A stretch of 7,041 nt of DNA from Crocinitomicaceae bacterium. GTDB taxonomy: Bacteria; Bacteroidota; Bacteroidia; Flavobacteriales_D; Crocinitomicaceae. Position numbers and translations under genes: made by a program. How positions within the stretch are numbered: position 1 is the stretch's first letter; the number at the start of each line of letters is the position of its first letter. Below, piece after piece: positions 1 to 5,862 of this stretch. The stretch is from NCBI GenBank assembly GCA_030833265.1, contig JAURHO010000081.1, forward strand, positions 1 to 7,041, given 5' to 3'. The notes under the pieces are model-generated. The model did not search any database and was not told where the DNA came from. It saw nothing but the letters and a program-made list of their open reading frames with translations.

Positions 1-438
1 ATCAGACTCGAGCTGCTGTTGCAATTTACCAGCGAGGTCATTGAGTGAGCGGCAATTTTCGAAACTAACTTTTACCGTTTGCTCTGCATTCCCGTTATGA
101 TTGCTATTCATTTTAAAACCATTCCAGATATGTCTTAGGGCTGTTCCTGGTTCAATGATGTACTTTCCTGGCGCAATATTACGCGGGGTCATGGCTTTGT
201 TTTGACCTACTAATTCAAATGCAGCAACGTCATCAAGCACGCGTTTTTCTTTAAGTAAAGTCGCAATTGCTTCAATATTGAGAGCCTCCACTTTTGAAGG
301 AATAAAAATAGTTACTGAGCTTGTATTCGTTGACTTCTGGAAGGCTGCATAGTAATAACGAAGCTTCGGAAAAAGCAAGGCAACAAGGCCGATGGCAACA
401 AGGCCTGTAATTAGAATTAATTTTTGTTTTCTAGACAT
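1..438 (-). CDS. mltG: Endolytic murein transglycosylase MltG, N-terminal part (cut by window edge)
   Basis: An open frame of 146 codons runs from the ATG at 438 to the left edge without a stop. The product begins with MSRKQK, then one hydrophobic membrane segment (about residues 7-24), then a region like the N-terminal, LysM-like part of the YceG/MltG family. Visible are a VTIFIPSK strand (42-49), a helix with LLKEKRVLDD (61-70), and the typical NIAPGKYIIEPGTAL stretch (87-101). The family member is an inner-membrane-anchored lytic transglycosylase that cuts nascent glycan strands in the periplasm and helps set strand length. The catalytic glutamate lies in the C-terminal part, outside the window, so activity cannot be judged. 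The start overlaps the end of the upstream acetyltransferase gene by 22 nt, which points to translational coupling. The identification rests on the N-terminal pattern and on the dapF-GNAT-mltG order, which I recall from other Bacteroidota. Confidence 0.8.
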   Translation of the reverse strand, partial: MSRKQKLILITGLVAIGLVALLFPKLRYYYAAFQKSTNTSSVTIFIPSKVEALNIEAIATLLKEKRVLDDVAAFELVGQNKAMTPRNIAPGKYIIEPGTALRHIWNGFKMNSNHNGNAEQTVKVSFENCRSLNDLAGKLQQQLESD

Positions 439-947
439 AATTGATAAGTAAGTTCATCGAAATATTGGTTTTTGAAACGCAACCAATTGGTGCGCGTACC
501 CGCATGCAAAAAGCCTGCTTTTTCAAAAAGCGCAACACTGGCTTGGTTATCGCCATGAATTTGGCAATATAGGTTGCGGAGTTCTAAAATTTCTTGACAA
601 TATTGAACAAGAAGGGAAAGTGCTTCAGTAGCGATGCCTTTTCCTTTATCTTGATCTTCAGCAATTAAAATACCTACTGCCGCATAACCGTGTTTGAAAT
701 TGACGTCGTAAAGGTCAATGACGCCCACAGCGCGCTTGTCTTGTTGGGTCATGATGACCAAACGCAATTGCCCAGATTTACGCAAATCGGATTGCTGCTC
801 AATGAGCTGAATGATGTCAAACATGGAAAAAGGCACCTCAGTATTGGAGACTTTCCAATTTTTTGGATTGTTTTCCCAAAGAAAAACCTGGCCTGCGTCG
901 TCTTTTTCGACGGCTCTTAAATAGATTTGCTTACCTACTAGGCTCAT
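417..947 (-). CDS. GNAT-family N-acetyltransferase (RimJ/RimL or SpeG-like), substrate unknown
   Basis: The 176-residue product has the GNAT fold pattern. It has an N-terminal strand, KQIYLRAVEKDD (6-17), a central strand pair ending in YAAVGILIAED (88-98), the acetyl-CoA pyrophosphate loop DKGKGIATEAL (100-110, the Q/RxxGxG/A motif), and the C-terminal NQASVALFEKAGF (134-146), typical of RimL/SpeG-like members. It would transfer acetyl from acetyl-CoA to an amine, but the acceptor cannot be read from sequence. I chose the ATG at 947 because MSLVGKQIYLRA is where family homology begins. The frame stays open upstream to 1160, but that extension is antisense-free dapF coding sequence in another frame and looks non-biological. 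An ATG at 956 is a near alternative. The gene overlaps the dapF 3' end by 17 nt and the mltG 5' end by 22 nt, so all three are probably one transcript. A link to cell-wall metabolism is inferred from position only. Confidence 0.85.
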   Translation of the reverse strand: MSLVGKQIYLRAVEKDDAGQVFLWENNPKNWKVSNTEVPFSMFDIIQLIEQQSDLRKSGQLRLVIMTQQDKRAVGVIDLYDVNFKHGYAAVGILIAEDQDKGKGIATEALSLLVQYCQEILELRNLYCQIHGDNQASVALFEKAGFLHAGTRTNWLRFKNQYFDELTYQLCLENKN

Positions 948-1716
948 AAGTACCATTAAAAATAAATTGCGCTGGGCCCGTAAGATAAACATCGGTAAAG
1001 GAGCCGTCCGGTTGGGTTTGCCACTGAACCTGAAGTTGACCACCTTTGGTTTGCACCTTGACGCTTCCTGTAGAAATATTTCGCAACTGCGCATATACCA
1101 ACGCAGCAGCCGTGACACCCGTTCCACAAGAAAGGGTTTCGGCCTCAACCCCTCGCTCATAGGTTGCTACACGAAGACCATCTTCTAAAATCGACATTAA
1201 ATTGACATTAATACCCTGTGCTTTGTAGGTGTCGTTGTAGCGAATCTGTTTACCCAATTGCTCAATATGCGCATTGGAATGGTCATCGTCTAAGCAAATA
1301 TAATGCGGAGAACCTGTGTTTAATTCGAAGTCTTTTCCGTGCAACTGAATAGGGCTTACATCTGACATCTTGAGTTTGACTTCATCCTGACAAATGGCTG
1401 CTTCATGCAGGCCATCGATAGCCACAAAAGAAGTATTTGCCGATTTTAATTTCCCTAATGCTGCTGCAAAAGCTACTGCACAGCGGGCGCCATTGCCACA
1501 AAAAGACTGCGTGCCATCTGCATTATAATAGATCACTTCAAAATCAGAACTCGGATGCTGAGCTAATAAAATGAGGCCATCAGCACCGATGCCAAACTTG
1601 CGATCACAAGCCAATTGGATGTCAGGAATTGACAAATTGTCATATTGGCCACTGAAGTTATCGAGCATGATAAAATCGTTTCCGGTACCCTGATATTTGC
1701 TAAAGCTTAGTTTCAT
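931..1716 (-). CDS. dapF: Diaminopimelate epimerase
   Basis: DapF is a cytoplasmic, cofactor-independent racemase. It converts LL-diaminopimelate to meso-diaminopimelate, the precursor of lysine and of the peptidoglycan cross-linking residue. The 261-residue product is close to the usual length (about 270). Both catalytic cysteines of the two-base mechanism are present: Cys73 in ADGTQSFCGNGARC (66-79) and Cys197 in ETLSCGTG (193-200). Other family marks are KYQGTGNDF (7-15), FGIGADGLI (41-49), NTGSPHYI (133-140), QGINVNLM (167-174) and the ERG substrate-binding segment (187-189). The ATG at 1716 gives the canonical short N-terminus MKLSFSKYQGTGNDF. It is the first gene of the minus-strand cluster and is divergent from the protease gene. 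All key residues are intact, so it should be functional. Confidence 0.97.
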   Translation of the reverse strand: MKLSFSKYQGTGNDFIMLDNFSGQYDNLSIPDIQLACDRKFGIGADGLILLAQHPSSDFEVIYYNADGTQSFCGNGARCAVAFAAALGKLKSANTSFVAIDGLHEAAICQDEVKLKMSDVSPIQLHGKDFELNTGSPHYICLDDDHSNAHIEQLGKQIRYNDTYKAQGINVNLMSILEDGLRVATYERGVEAETLSCGTGVTAAALVYAQLRNISTGSVKVQTKGGQLQVQWQTQPDGSFTDVYLTGPAQFIFNGTYEPSR

Positions 1717-1835
1717 TGAGGAAGAACAAAAATATTCAATTAATCCTTATAAATTCTTAACAAAATTTAACATTTTCTGAGCAATTTTTGGAACACTCTT
1801 TGCGTTTAGCACAAACGAATTTAAAAACTGACAAC
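1717..1835. promoter_or_regulatory. Divergent intergenic region between dapF and the Do-type protease gene
   Basis: These 119 very AT-rich bases must hold the promoters for both directions. TTAACA occurs twice in the same orientation, at 1757-1762 and 1767-1772, ten bases (one helical turn) apart. That could be a binding site or chance in AT-rich DNA. No Shine-Dalgarno sequence is evident for either gene, which is normal for Bacteroidota. A clear -33/-7 pair for the protease gene was not found; only an isolated TTTG at 1799-1802 is seen. Confidence 0.5.
1727..1734 (-). promoter_or_regulatory. Candidate -7 element for the dapF operon
   Basis: On the minus strand these bases read TATTTTTG, a full match to the Bacteroidota -7 consensus TAnnTTTG. 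The dapF ATG lies only 10 nt downstream, so the transcript would be nearly leaderless. The nearest upstream TTG (1763-1761) is 26 nt away, longer than the usual 17-23 nt spacing, so the -33 element is poor. In AT-rich DNA this may be a chance match. Confidence 0.3.
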
Positions 1836-3305
1836 ATGACAATACTCAACACCTTAAAACTATTCGGAATGGGTATCCTCGGCGGAACCCTCCCACTCGC
1901 TACTTATGTCATTATCCAACACAATGCGTCTAGGCTCTCTGATCAAGTCATAGACGGCAACAGAAACGCCATTCATCAAGTAGATTTCAACGGTGTGCCT
2001 TCTGGTCTTGACTTCACATCAGCTGCCGAAAACACTGTGCACTCTGTGGTGCACATCACCACAAAGGTGGTGCAAACTACTTTTCAACGCGATCCATTCC
2101 AAGAGTTCTTTTATGGCCCAGGTGCTGGTGGCCGAGAATTCAAACAGTATGGCGCAGGTGCTGGTTCGGGTGTCATCGTATCTTCTCAAGGATATATCGT
2201 CACTAACAACCACGTTATAGAAAACGCAAGTGAAATTCAAGTCATCCTCAATGACAACTCGAAATACGATGCAAAAGTCATTGGCGCAGACCCTTCTACA
2301 GACATTGCTGTTTTAAAAATAGAAGGAGAAAATTTCCCTGCTATCCCAATCGGAAATTCAGATGAACTCAAAATCGGAGAATGGGTGTTGGCAGTTGGCA
2401 ATCCTTTCAACCTCACCTCGACCGTTACTGCCGGCATCGTTTCTGCCAAAGCAAGAAACATCAATTTACTTTCTGAAAGAAACACTCAGGATGTCGTTCC
2501 TATCGAGTCGTTTATCCAAACCGATGCTGCCGTCAACCCCGGAAACAGCGGAGGCGCGTTGGTCAATACACGCGGCGAACTTATTGGCATCAATACTGCT
2601 ATTGCGTCCCAGACCGGATCCTATGCGGGTTACTCTTTTGCAGTTCCGATCAACTTAGTTGATAAAGTCATGCGCGACCTCATCGATTTTGGTATTGTGC
2701 AACGTGGCTTCTTAGGGGTGCAAATCGCAGATGTTACGCAAGATGTCAAAGAGAAAAACAAACTTCCTGACCTCAAAGGGGTCTTTTTAGCAAAAGTAAC
2801 TGAAGGGGGCTCAGCTGATAAAGCAGGCCTCAAAGATGGCGATGTCATTTTGAAAATTGGCAGTAAAGAAGTCAACTCGGTGGCAGCACTTCAAGAAGAA
2901 ATTGGCAAACGCCGACCTGGCGACAAGGTGAATCTAACCGTACGCCAAAAAGATGGCGACATCATTTCAAAAGAACTGGTATTGCGCAATAAAGATGGCG
3001 ATACCGAACTCATGAGCAAAGAGGAAATTAGTAAAAACTATGCCCTTGGCGCCACCTTTATTGAGCTCACCGACAAAGAAAAGAAAGAACTGAATATTTC
3101 CTATGGTGTCAAGATCAAAAGCATCACAACCGGTAAACTCAAATCAATTGGTTTACAGGAGGGCATCATCATCACTAAAGTCAATAACGAACCTATTGAA
3201 ACAGTTGCTGAACTCACAGAAAAACTAAGCGGCGTCAATCGTGGCATCTTATTAGAAATCATGGATGAGACCGGTAAACGCGACTACCGAGGCTTTGGTT
3301 TGTAA
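1836..3305 (+). CDS. Do/DegQ-family periplasmic serine protease with two PDZ domains
   Basis: HtrA/Deg enzymes degrade or chaperone misfolded proteins in the envelope. Numbered from the ATG at 1836 (489 residues), the order is as follows. A hydrophobic N-terminal segment (about 6-28) acts as signal or anchor. The trypsin-like domain carries the triad His126 (TNNHVIEN), Asp156 (PSTDIAVL) and Ser238 (NPGNSGGAL). PDZ1 (about 290-384) starts at RGFLGVQI and contains AGLKDGDVI. A second, more divergent PDZ (about 401-484) contains IGLQEGIIITKVNN. The protein ends in YRGFGL, like other Bacteroidota members. The frame extends upstream to a TTG at 1788, but 1836 is the first in-frame ATG and gives a normal export signal. 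No AxA cleavage site is obvious, so it may stay membrane-anchored. The gene is monocistronic, with its own terminator. degP versus degQ cannot be separated by sequence here, so no symbol is given. Confidence 0.94.
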   Translation: MTILNTLKLFGMGILGGTLPLATYVIIQHNASRLSDQVIDGNRNAIHQVDFNGVPSGLDFTSAAENTVHSVVHITTKVVQTTFQRDPFQEFFYGPGAGGREFKQYGAGAGSGVIVSSQGYIVTNNHVIENASEIQVILNDNSKYDAKVIGADPSTDIAVLKIEGENFPAIPIGNSDELKIGEWVLAVGNPFNLTSTVTAGIVSAKARNINLLSERNTQDVVPIESFIQTDAAVNPGNSGGALVNTRGELIGINTAIASQTGSYAGYSFAVPINLVDKVMRDLIDFGIVQRGFLGVQIADVTQDVKEKNKLPDLKGVFLAKVTEGGSADKAGLKDGDVILKIGSKEVNSVAALQEEIGKRRPGDKVNLTVRQKDGDIISKELVLRNKDGDTELMSKEEISKNYALGATFIELTDKEKKELNISYGVKIKSITTGKLKSIGLQEGIIITKVNNEPIETVAELTEKLSGVNRGILLEIMDETGKRDYRGFGL

Positions 3306-3324
3306 AGACCAAAGCCTCCTTTTT
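3289..3324 (+). terminator. Intrinsic terminator overlapping the protease stop codon
   Basis: A perfect 11-bp stem is formed by GAGGCTTTGGT (3289-3299) and ACCAAAGCCTC (3308-3318). The loop is 8 nt (3300-3307), and CTTTTT follows (3319-3324). The left arm encodes the last sense codons (part of Arg, then Gly-Phe-Gly), and the TAA (3303-3305) sits in the loop. Confidence 0.88.
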
Positions 3325-3468
3325 CGGCATCGTTGAAAAAGTTAAGAACTCGTTAATAACTCCATGAAAAAAGCGAGTTTGAGATTTTTTTAAACCTTTT
3401 TTTCGGTGTTACTTTGCCTAACAAGCAGAAGTCAACTTTACTTAGCAAAACACAGATAAGATAAGCGC
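3325..3468 (+). promoter_or_regulatory. rpoD: rpoD upstream region with candidate -7 element
   Basis: This region lies between the protease terminator and the rpoD ATG. TTACTTTG (3409-3416) differs from TAnnTTTG at one fixed position and would start transcription near 3422, giving a leader of about 47 nt. The nearest good upstream TTTG (3378-3381) is 27 nt away, longer than the usual spacing, so the -33 element is doubtful. Long T tracts (3385-3391 and 3397-3403) lie just upstream and could bend DNA or contact RNA polymerase. A tandem 11-bp repeat sits at 3341-3362. Confidence 0.4.
3341..3362. repeat. Tandem 11-bp direct repeat upstream of rpoD
   Basis: GTTAAGAACTC (3341-3351) is followed at once by GTTAATAACTC (3352-3362), two copies with one mismatch. 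A partial inverted copy, CGAGTT (3374-3379), can pair with AACTCG (3347-3352). The function is unknown; it lies about 50-70 bp before the candidate -7 element. Confidence 0.6.
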
Positions 3469-4335
3469 ATGAGACAGCTAAAAATTACCAAAGCCATTAC
3501 AAACAGAGAAAGTCAATCTCTGGACAAATACCTCCAAGACATCGGTCGTGAAGAACTCATCACCGCTGAAGAAGAAGTAGAATTAGCTCGCCGCATCAAA
3601 GCCGGTGATCAAAAAGCACTAGAAAAACTAACACGCGCCAATTTGCGTTTTGTGGTTTCAGTAGCCAAGCAATATCAAAACCAAGGTCTTACCCTTCCTG
3701 ACCTCATCAACGAAGGAAACCTCGGTCTGATCAAAGCCGCTCAGAAATTTGACGAAACCCGAGGTTTTAAATTTATCTCTTACGCCGTTTGGTGGATCCG
3801 TCAATCAATCTTGCAAGCATTAGCTGAACAAGCACGTATTGTACGCCTTCCTTTGAACCAAGTTGGCTCATTGAATAAAATCAACAAAGCTTTTTCTCGC
3901 CTAGAGCAAGAATTTGAGCGTCCGCCAAGTGCAGAAGAATTAGCAGAAGCACTCGAGGTTCCTGAAGATAAAATCAAAGAAAGTTTAAATGTGTCTGGTC
4001 GTCACGTATCCATGGATGCACCACTCACAACCAACGACGACGGTGGTACACTCATGGATGTCATGGCTAACCACGACTCTCCAAAAACAGACCACTCTTT
4101 AATGGCTGAGTCTTTGCAAAAAGAAATCGAAAGATCTTTAAGCACGCTCACCGACAAAGAACGCGAAATCATCCGCCTATTCTTTGGTATCGGCATGAAT
4201 CATGGTCTCACCCTTGAAGAAATCGGCGCCAAGTTCAACCTCACTCGTGAGCGCGTGCGTCAGATCAAAGAGAAGGCCATCCGCAGGTTGCGACACACCT
4301 CTCGAAACAAATTGCTCAAGTCATACTTAGGCTAA
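3469..4335 (+). CDS. rpoD: Primary (housekeeping) RNA polymerase sigma factor, Bacteroidota type
   Basis: The protein directs RNA polymerase to housekeeping promoters. Its 288 residues match the compact Bacteroidota primary sigma, which lacks the acidic region 1.1 and the non-conserved insert of E. coli sigma-70. Region 1.2 spans about 15-47 (SLDKYLQDIGREELITAEEE). Region 2 spans about 50-122, with the core-binding LPDLINEGNLGLIKAA (76-91) and the -10 reading, melting segment FKFISYAVWWIRQSI (100-114). Region 3 follows, with LPLNQVGSLNKI (127-138), and the 3.2 finger lies near 182-205. Region 4 (about 225-280) has the helix-turn-helix LTLEEIGAKFNLTRERVRQIKEKAIRRLR (247-275). The start MRQLKITKAITNRES is the standard one in this group. 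Such sigmas recognise TTTG/TAnnTTTG promoters, which explains why E. coli-like -35/-10 boxes are absent here. The gene is flanked by terminators on both sides, so it is probably its own transcript. Confidence 0.97.
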   Translation: MRQLKITKAITNRESQSLDKYLQDIGREELITAEEEVELARRIKAGDQKALEKLTRANLRFVVSVAKQYQNQGLTLPDLINEGNLGLIKAAQKFDETRGFKFISYAVWWIRQSILQALAEQARIVRLPLNQVGSLNKINKAFSRLEQEFERPPSAEELAEALEVPEDKIKESLNVSGRHVSMDAPLTTNDDGGTLMDVMANHDSPKTDHSLMAESLQKEIERSLSTLTDKEREIIRLFFGIGMNHGLTLEEIGAKFNLTRERVRQIKEKAIRRLRHTSRNKLLKSYLG

Positions 4336-4342
4336 TAACTTT

Positions 4343-4373
4343 AAGGCTACCTACATGTGAGGTAGCCTTTTTT
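4343..4373 (+). terminator. Intrinsic terminator after rpoD
   Basis: A perfect 10-bp stem is formed by AAGGCTACCT (4343-4352) and AGGTAGCCTT (4360-4369). The loop is ACATGTG (4353-4359), and the uninterrupted T run covers 4368-4373. It begins seven bases after the rpoD stop. It is a textbook Rho-independent terminator, only 43 nt before the next start codon. Confidence 0.93.
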
Positions 4374-4393
4374 ATTGCCCTACCCTTTTTATT

Positions 4394-4416
4394 ATCAATC
4401 ATCAATCAACAACAAC
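4394..4416 (+). repeat. Short repeats directly before the GAPDH start codon
   Basis: ATCAATC occurs twice in tandem (4394-4400 and 4401-4407), followed by three AAC units (4408-4416) abutting the ATG. This makes an unstructured, CA-rich 5' leader with no Shine-Dalgarno sequence. Such leaders are compatible with the SD-independent initiation common in Bacteroidota. Confidence 0.55.
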
Positions 4417-5862
4417 ATGGAAACCAAAGACGGTTATGAAAAAGAGCTCAATTTACACATTGAGCGAGAAAGAGCAGCTGTTAAATTGCAAAGTAAAGTC
4501 GGTGAATTGCTTTATGACAAAGGCATCGAGCTTGTTCTCTTCCGCAATCATTTAACAGACACCACCATTTCTGAAATCCTTAATTTGCACGAATACGCAA
4601 AAAAGGTTGTCAATAAACCTATTGACGTTTTTACCACAGCTGCATTGGCTGAAACCCTCATGACACTTGACATCCCTGCATCTAAACTCGATATCGGTTT
4701 ATTAGCAAGCGAATGGTTAGCTGGTCATACTGAGCAAAGTGGTATGGCGCGTTTTCTTATGGAAAAATTAGGCGGCATGCAAAGTCCGCAAGCTATTGAA
4801 CCAAGAGACGTTGTACTCTACGGTTTTGGTCGTATCGGGCGCTTGGCTGCTCGTGAATTGATCAAGCAAGCTGGAAAGGGTCAGCAATTGCGTTTGCGTG
4901 CCATCGTTACACGCGGTGCATCCGATGCAGACATTATCAAACGCGCTTCCCTTTTGCGCAATGACTCAGTACATGGCGCTTTTAAAGGATCAGTGCTTGA
5001 AGACCTAGAAAACAAGAGCCTCATCATCAACGGGCAAATTGTGCACATGATTGATGCTGCCAACCCAGAAGACATCGATTACACCGCATACGGCATCAAC
5101 AATGCCCTGATCATTGACAACACAGGTGTTTTTACGAACCGCGAAGCACTTTCAAGACACCTTCAAGCCAAAGGAGTTGGCAAAGTATTGTTAACTGCAC
5201 CAGGTAAAGAAATTCCAAATGTCGTTTACGGTATCAACCAAGGAACGCTCGATGTTGAAAATGAAAATATCTTTTCAGCAGCATCTTGTACAACAAATGC
5301 CATCTCTCCTATTTTGAAGGTTGTCAACGATCATTTTGGCGTGGTAAAAGGACACATTGAAACTGTACATGCCTACACCAATGACCAAAACCTTTTGGAC
5401 AACATGCACAAAAAACCACGTCGTGGCCGTTCGGCAGCCGTAAACATGGTCATTACCTCAACAGGTGCAGGATCAGCGGTGACCAAAGTTATTCCAGAAC
5501 TCAAAGACAAACTTACTGCTAATGCGGTACGTGTCCCGACGCCGAATGGTTCTTTGGCAATTTTAAGCTTGGAATTGAACAAGACCACCAACCTCGAAGA
5601 AATCAATGCTGCCATTAAAGATGCCGCACTTCATGGAGAACTTGTGAATCAAATTTTCTACTCTTTTGATCCTGAACTTGTTTCTTCAGATATCATTGGG
5701 AACACTTGTTGTTCTGTTTTTGATTCAAATGCGAGCATTGTCTCCAATGACGGAAAAAATGTAGTTTTGTATGCGTGGTACGACAACGAGTTTGGATACA
5801 CCAAACAAGTGATTCGTCTGGCTAAGTACATTACGCAAGTTAGAAGAGCGATATACTATTAA
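4417..5862 (+). CDS. Glyceraldehyde-3-phosphate dehydrogenase, long GapB-like form
   Basis: This cytoplasmic enzyme interconverts glyceraldehyde-3-phosphate and 1,3-bisphosphoglycerate in glycolysis or gluconeogenesis. The 481-residue product has about 130 residues of mostly helical extension before the usual GAPDH domains (a standard GAPDH is about 335), as in the long forms of Bacteroidota and Pseudomonas. The Rossmann loop is GFGRIGR (136-142). The catalytic Cys291 is in SAASCTTNA, His318 is in HAYTNDQ, and the C-terminal WYDNEFGY is at 454-461. Where classical NAD enzymes have VND after the second strand, this one has VTR (164-166), so the cofactor-selecting Asp is missing. Together with HAYTNDQ this resembles NADP-linked, gluconeogenic GapB, so NADP use is likely but unproven. 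I chose the ATG at 4417 because it follows the leader and begins METKDGYEKEL; the frame also opens at a TTG at 4375 inside the terminator tail, which I reject. It overlaps cmk by one base. Confidence 0.93.
   Translation: METKDGYEKELNLHIERERAAVKLQSKVGELLYDKGIELVLFRNHLTDTTISEILNLHEYAKKVVNKPIDVFTTAALAETLMTLDIPASKLDIGLLASEWLAGHTEQSGMARFLMEKLGGMQSPQAIEPRDVVLYGFGRIGRLAARELIKQAGKGQQLRLRAIVTRGASDADIIKRASLLRNDSVHGAFKGSVLEDLENKSLIINGQIVHMIDAANPEDIDYTAYGINNALIIDNTGVFTNREALSRHLQAKGVGKVLLTAPGKEIPNVVYGINQGTLDVENENIFSAASCTTNAISPILKVVNDHFGVVKGHIETVHAYTNDQNLLDNMHKKPRRGRSAAVNMVITSTGAGSAVTKVIPELKDKLTANAVRVPTPNGSLAILSLELNKTTNLEEINAAIKDAALHGELVNQIFYSFDPELVSSDIIGNTCCSVFDSNASIVSNDGKNVVLYAWYDNEFGYTKQVIRLAKYITQVRRAIYY

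Noticed and set aside
948..1160. Upstream extension of the acetyltransferase frame
   Set aside because: The extra 71 codons lie in another frame of dapF, show no GNAT homology, and family similarity starts exactly at MSLVGKQIYL (947).
1790..1815. GGAAC at 1790-1794 as an envelope-stress (E. coli sigma-E-like) promoter for the protease
   Set aside because: There is no matching TCAAA-type -10 box at 15-17 nt spacing, and the E. coli consensus need not apply in Bacteroidota.
1788..1835. TTG start giving the protease 16 extra N-terminal residues
   Set aside because: The extension is polar and would bury the export signal; the first in-frame ATG at 1836 gives a normal signal segment.
2019..2875. 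Open frames antisense to, or in other frames of, the protease gene (for example 2019-2240, 2237-2485, 2630-2875 minus; 2362-2658 plus)
   Set aside because: The translations resemble no family, are rich in Ser/Leu/Arg as expected of shadow frames, and lie wholly inside a well-supported gene.
3341..3391. A second terminator upstream of rpoD formed by AACTCG/CGAGTT and the following T run
   Set aside because: The stem is only 6 bp with a loop over 20 nt, too weak to claim beside the strong hairpin at 3289-3324.
4375..4416. TTG start giving GAPDH 14 extra residues
   Set aside because: It begins two bases after the rpoD terminator T run and covers the CA-rich leader repeats; the ATG at 4417 fits the known long-form length.
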